A stretch of 64,000 bases of DNA from Orientallactaga sibirica (taxonomy: Eukaryota; Chordata; Mammalia; Rodentia; Dipodidae), in contig JAEOAD010001177.1 in assembly GCA_036365145.1 (NCBI GenBank), positions 248,001 through 312,000 of the forward strand. Direction: 5' to 3'. Each line of letters begins with the position of its first letter. Positions within the stretch are counted from its first letter, which is position 1. The position numbers and the translations under genes were made by a program. Positions 63,101-64,000 of this stretch are shown here, piece after piece. The notes under the pieces were generated by a model. That model searched no databases, was not told the DNA's origin, and saw nothing but the letters and a program-made list of their open reading frames with translations.

Positions 63101-64000
63101 ATCTCTTCTTGGAATGAGTTGCTTTCCTACGAAGAGTGTTGAGTGCAGCGAGTTCAAAATTTCCTTGTTTGTTTAATCTAACAAGATGTACAACTTAGTA
63201 GAGTCACCTCATTTCTAACGTAGTTTTTTAGAAAACAAACGTGTTCATTTCTGAAAACTGTATTTACTGTGTGAAGTAAGCTACTTCTTCACTTGGAATG
63301 AGTTGCTTTCCCACCAAGAAGGTTGAGTGCTGCAAGTTCAAATTTCCTAGTTTGTGTAATCTAACAAGATGTACAACTTAGTAGATTCACCTCACTTCTA
63401 ACTTAATTTGTTTAGAAAACAAACATGTTCATTGCCAAGCACTGTACTGTGTGAAGCAAGCTAGTTCTGCTTTTGGAATGACTTGCTTTCCTGCTAAGAA
63501 GGTTGAGTGCAGCAAGTTCAAACTTTCCTTGTTTTTGTCATCTAACAAGAAGTACAACTTAGTAGGTTGGCTTCATTTATAAAGTAGATTGTTTAGAAAA
63601 CACATATCTTCATTGCCGAACACTGTACTGTGTTAAATAAGCTAGTTCTGTTCTCAGAATGAGTTGCTTTCCTACGAAGAGGGTTGAGTGAAGCAAGTTC
63701 AAATTTCCTTGTTTGCGTCATCTACAAACATGTACAACTTTGTAGATTTGCCTCATTTCTAACATATTAGGTTTAGAAAACAAACATGTTCATTTCTGCA
63801 CACTATACTTACTGTGTGAAGTAAGCTATTTCTGCTCTTGGAATGAGTTGCTTTCCCACGAAAAATGTTTAGTGCAGGAATTTCAAACTTTCCTAGTTTT
63901 TGTCATCTAACAATATGTACAACTTAATAGTTTCACCTCACTGCTAACTTAATATGCTTAGAAAACAAAAATGTTCATTGACAAACACTGTACTGTGTGA
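60172..64000 (-). repeat. Satellite array, minus orientation, segment 5
   Basis: The array continues after the ERV target duplication in the same inverted orientation, with about 21 monomers to the window end. A shortened monomer near 62,615 lacks about 35 bp (GGAGTTGCTTTCCTTGTTTATG). Reading frames at 60,385-60,570 and 61,440-61,664 are repeat-derived. Confidence 0.96.
60650..61011 (-). repeat. Tandem duplication of a single monomer (period 181 bp)
   Basis: GGAAGTTCAAACTTTCCTAG at 60,650 recurs at 60,831. The following TAACAACATGTACAACTTTT, GATTCACTTCA and TGTTAAATAAGGTAG are shared. The exact 181-bp offset gives the monomer length and breaks the usual two-subtype alternation. Confidence 0.88.

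Noticed and set aside
1..64000. Telomeric repeats, rRNA, tRNA or known small-RNA genes
   Set aside because: No TTAGGG runs, rRNA segments or tRNA cloverleaf were seen. The only RNA-related sequences are the 7SL-derived SINE and the tRNA-complementary primer site.
1..64000. A new multi-gene biological system
   Set aside because: No intact protein-coding gene is present. The unusual content is structural: satellite organisation, the strand switch and a composite ERV.

Overview
The window is a block of eukaryotic satellite DNA and contains no cellular gene. About 58 kb is a tandem array of an AT-rich monomer of roughly 181 bp. It is interrupted by one SINE, one solo LTR and one decayed endogenous retrovirus (ERV). 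The SINE is a 7SL-derived, B1-type element and the solo LTR is of the ERVL-MaLR (ORR1/MT-like) kind, so the host is almost certainly a rodent. The B1 subtype (AGGATCGCCGTGAGTTCG, then CCACCCTGAGACTACAT) is not the murid consensus. It reminds me of jerboa-type (dipodoid) B1 copies, but that species-level guess is inference from memory.

Layout. Positions 1-40,125 are satellite in one orientation, here called plus: GAATCTACTAAGTTGTAC ... CTTCGTAGGAAAGCAACTC ... GTTTGTTTTCTAAACAAAC. A 397-bp solo LTR sits at 5,253-5,649 and a B1 SINE at 11,778-11,948. At about 40,125 the array flips strand within a few bases, and 40,126-64,000 carries the reverse complement of the same family. The ERV lies inside the inverted arm at 54,724-60,171. 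It has two 493-bp LTRs and a 6-bp target duplication (CTAACG).

The satellite has structure at several scales. Each monomer holds a 19-bp dyad (8-bp stem, 3-bp spacer) and a CTTCGTNGGAAA segment that matches the first 12 positions of the mammalian CENP-B box but lacks the CGGG half. Two monomer subtypes alternate, giving a dimer of about 363-366 bp. Larger duplications have periods near 1.45, 1.82, 3.09, 6.40 and 8.87 kb. These traits are typical of centromeric or pericentromeric satellite. No active centromere function can be proved from sequence alone.

The ERV is class II (betaretrovirus-like) by its integrase and RT motifs and its 6-bp target duplication. Its primer site fits tRNA-Trp, and its envelope tail looks gamma-type. 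It is non-functional. No gag or protease was recognised, pol is frameshifted and internally deleted, and env is reduced to a membrane-anchor tail. A separate RNase H/integrase-junction fragment and a MaLR LTR fragment lie upstream of the RT remnant, so the inside of the element is scrambled or composite.

None of the features work together as a pathway. The short reading frames scattered through the satellite are chance products of the repeat.
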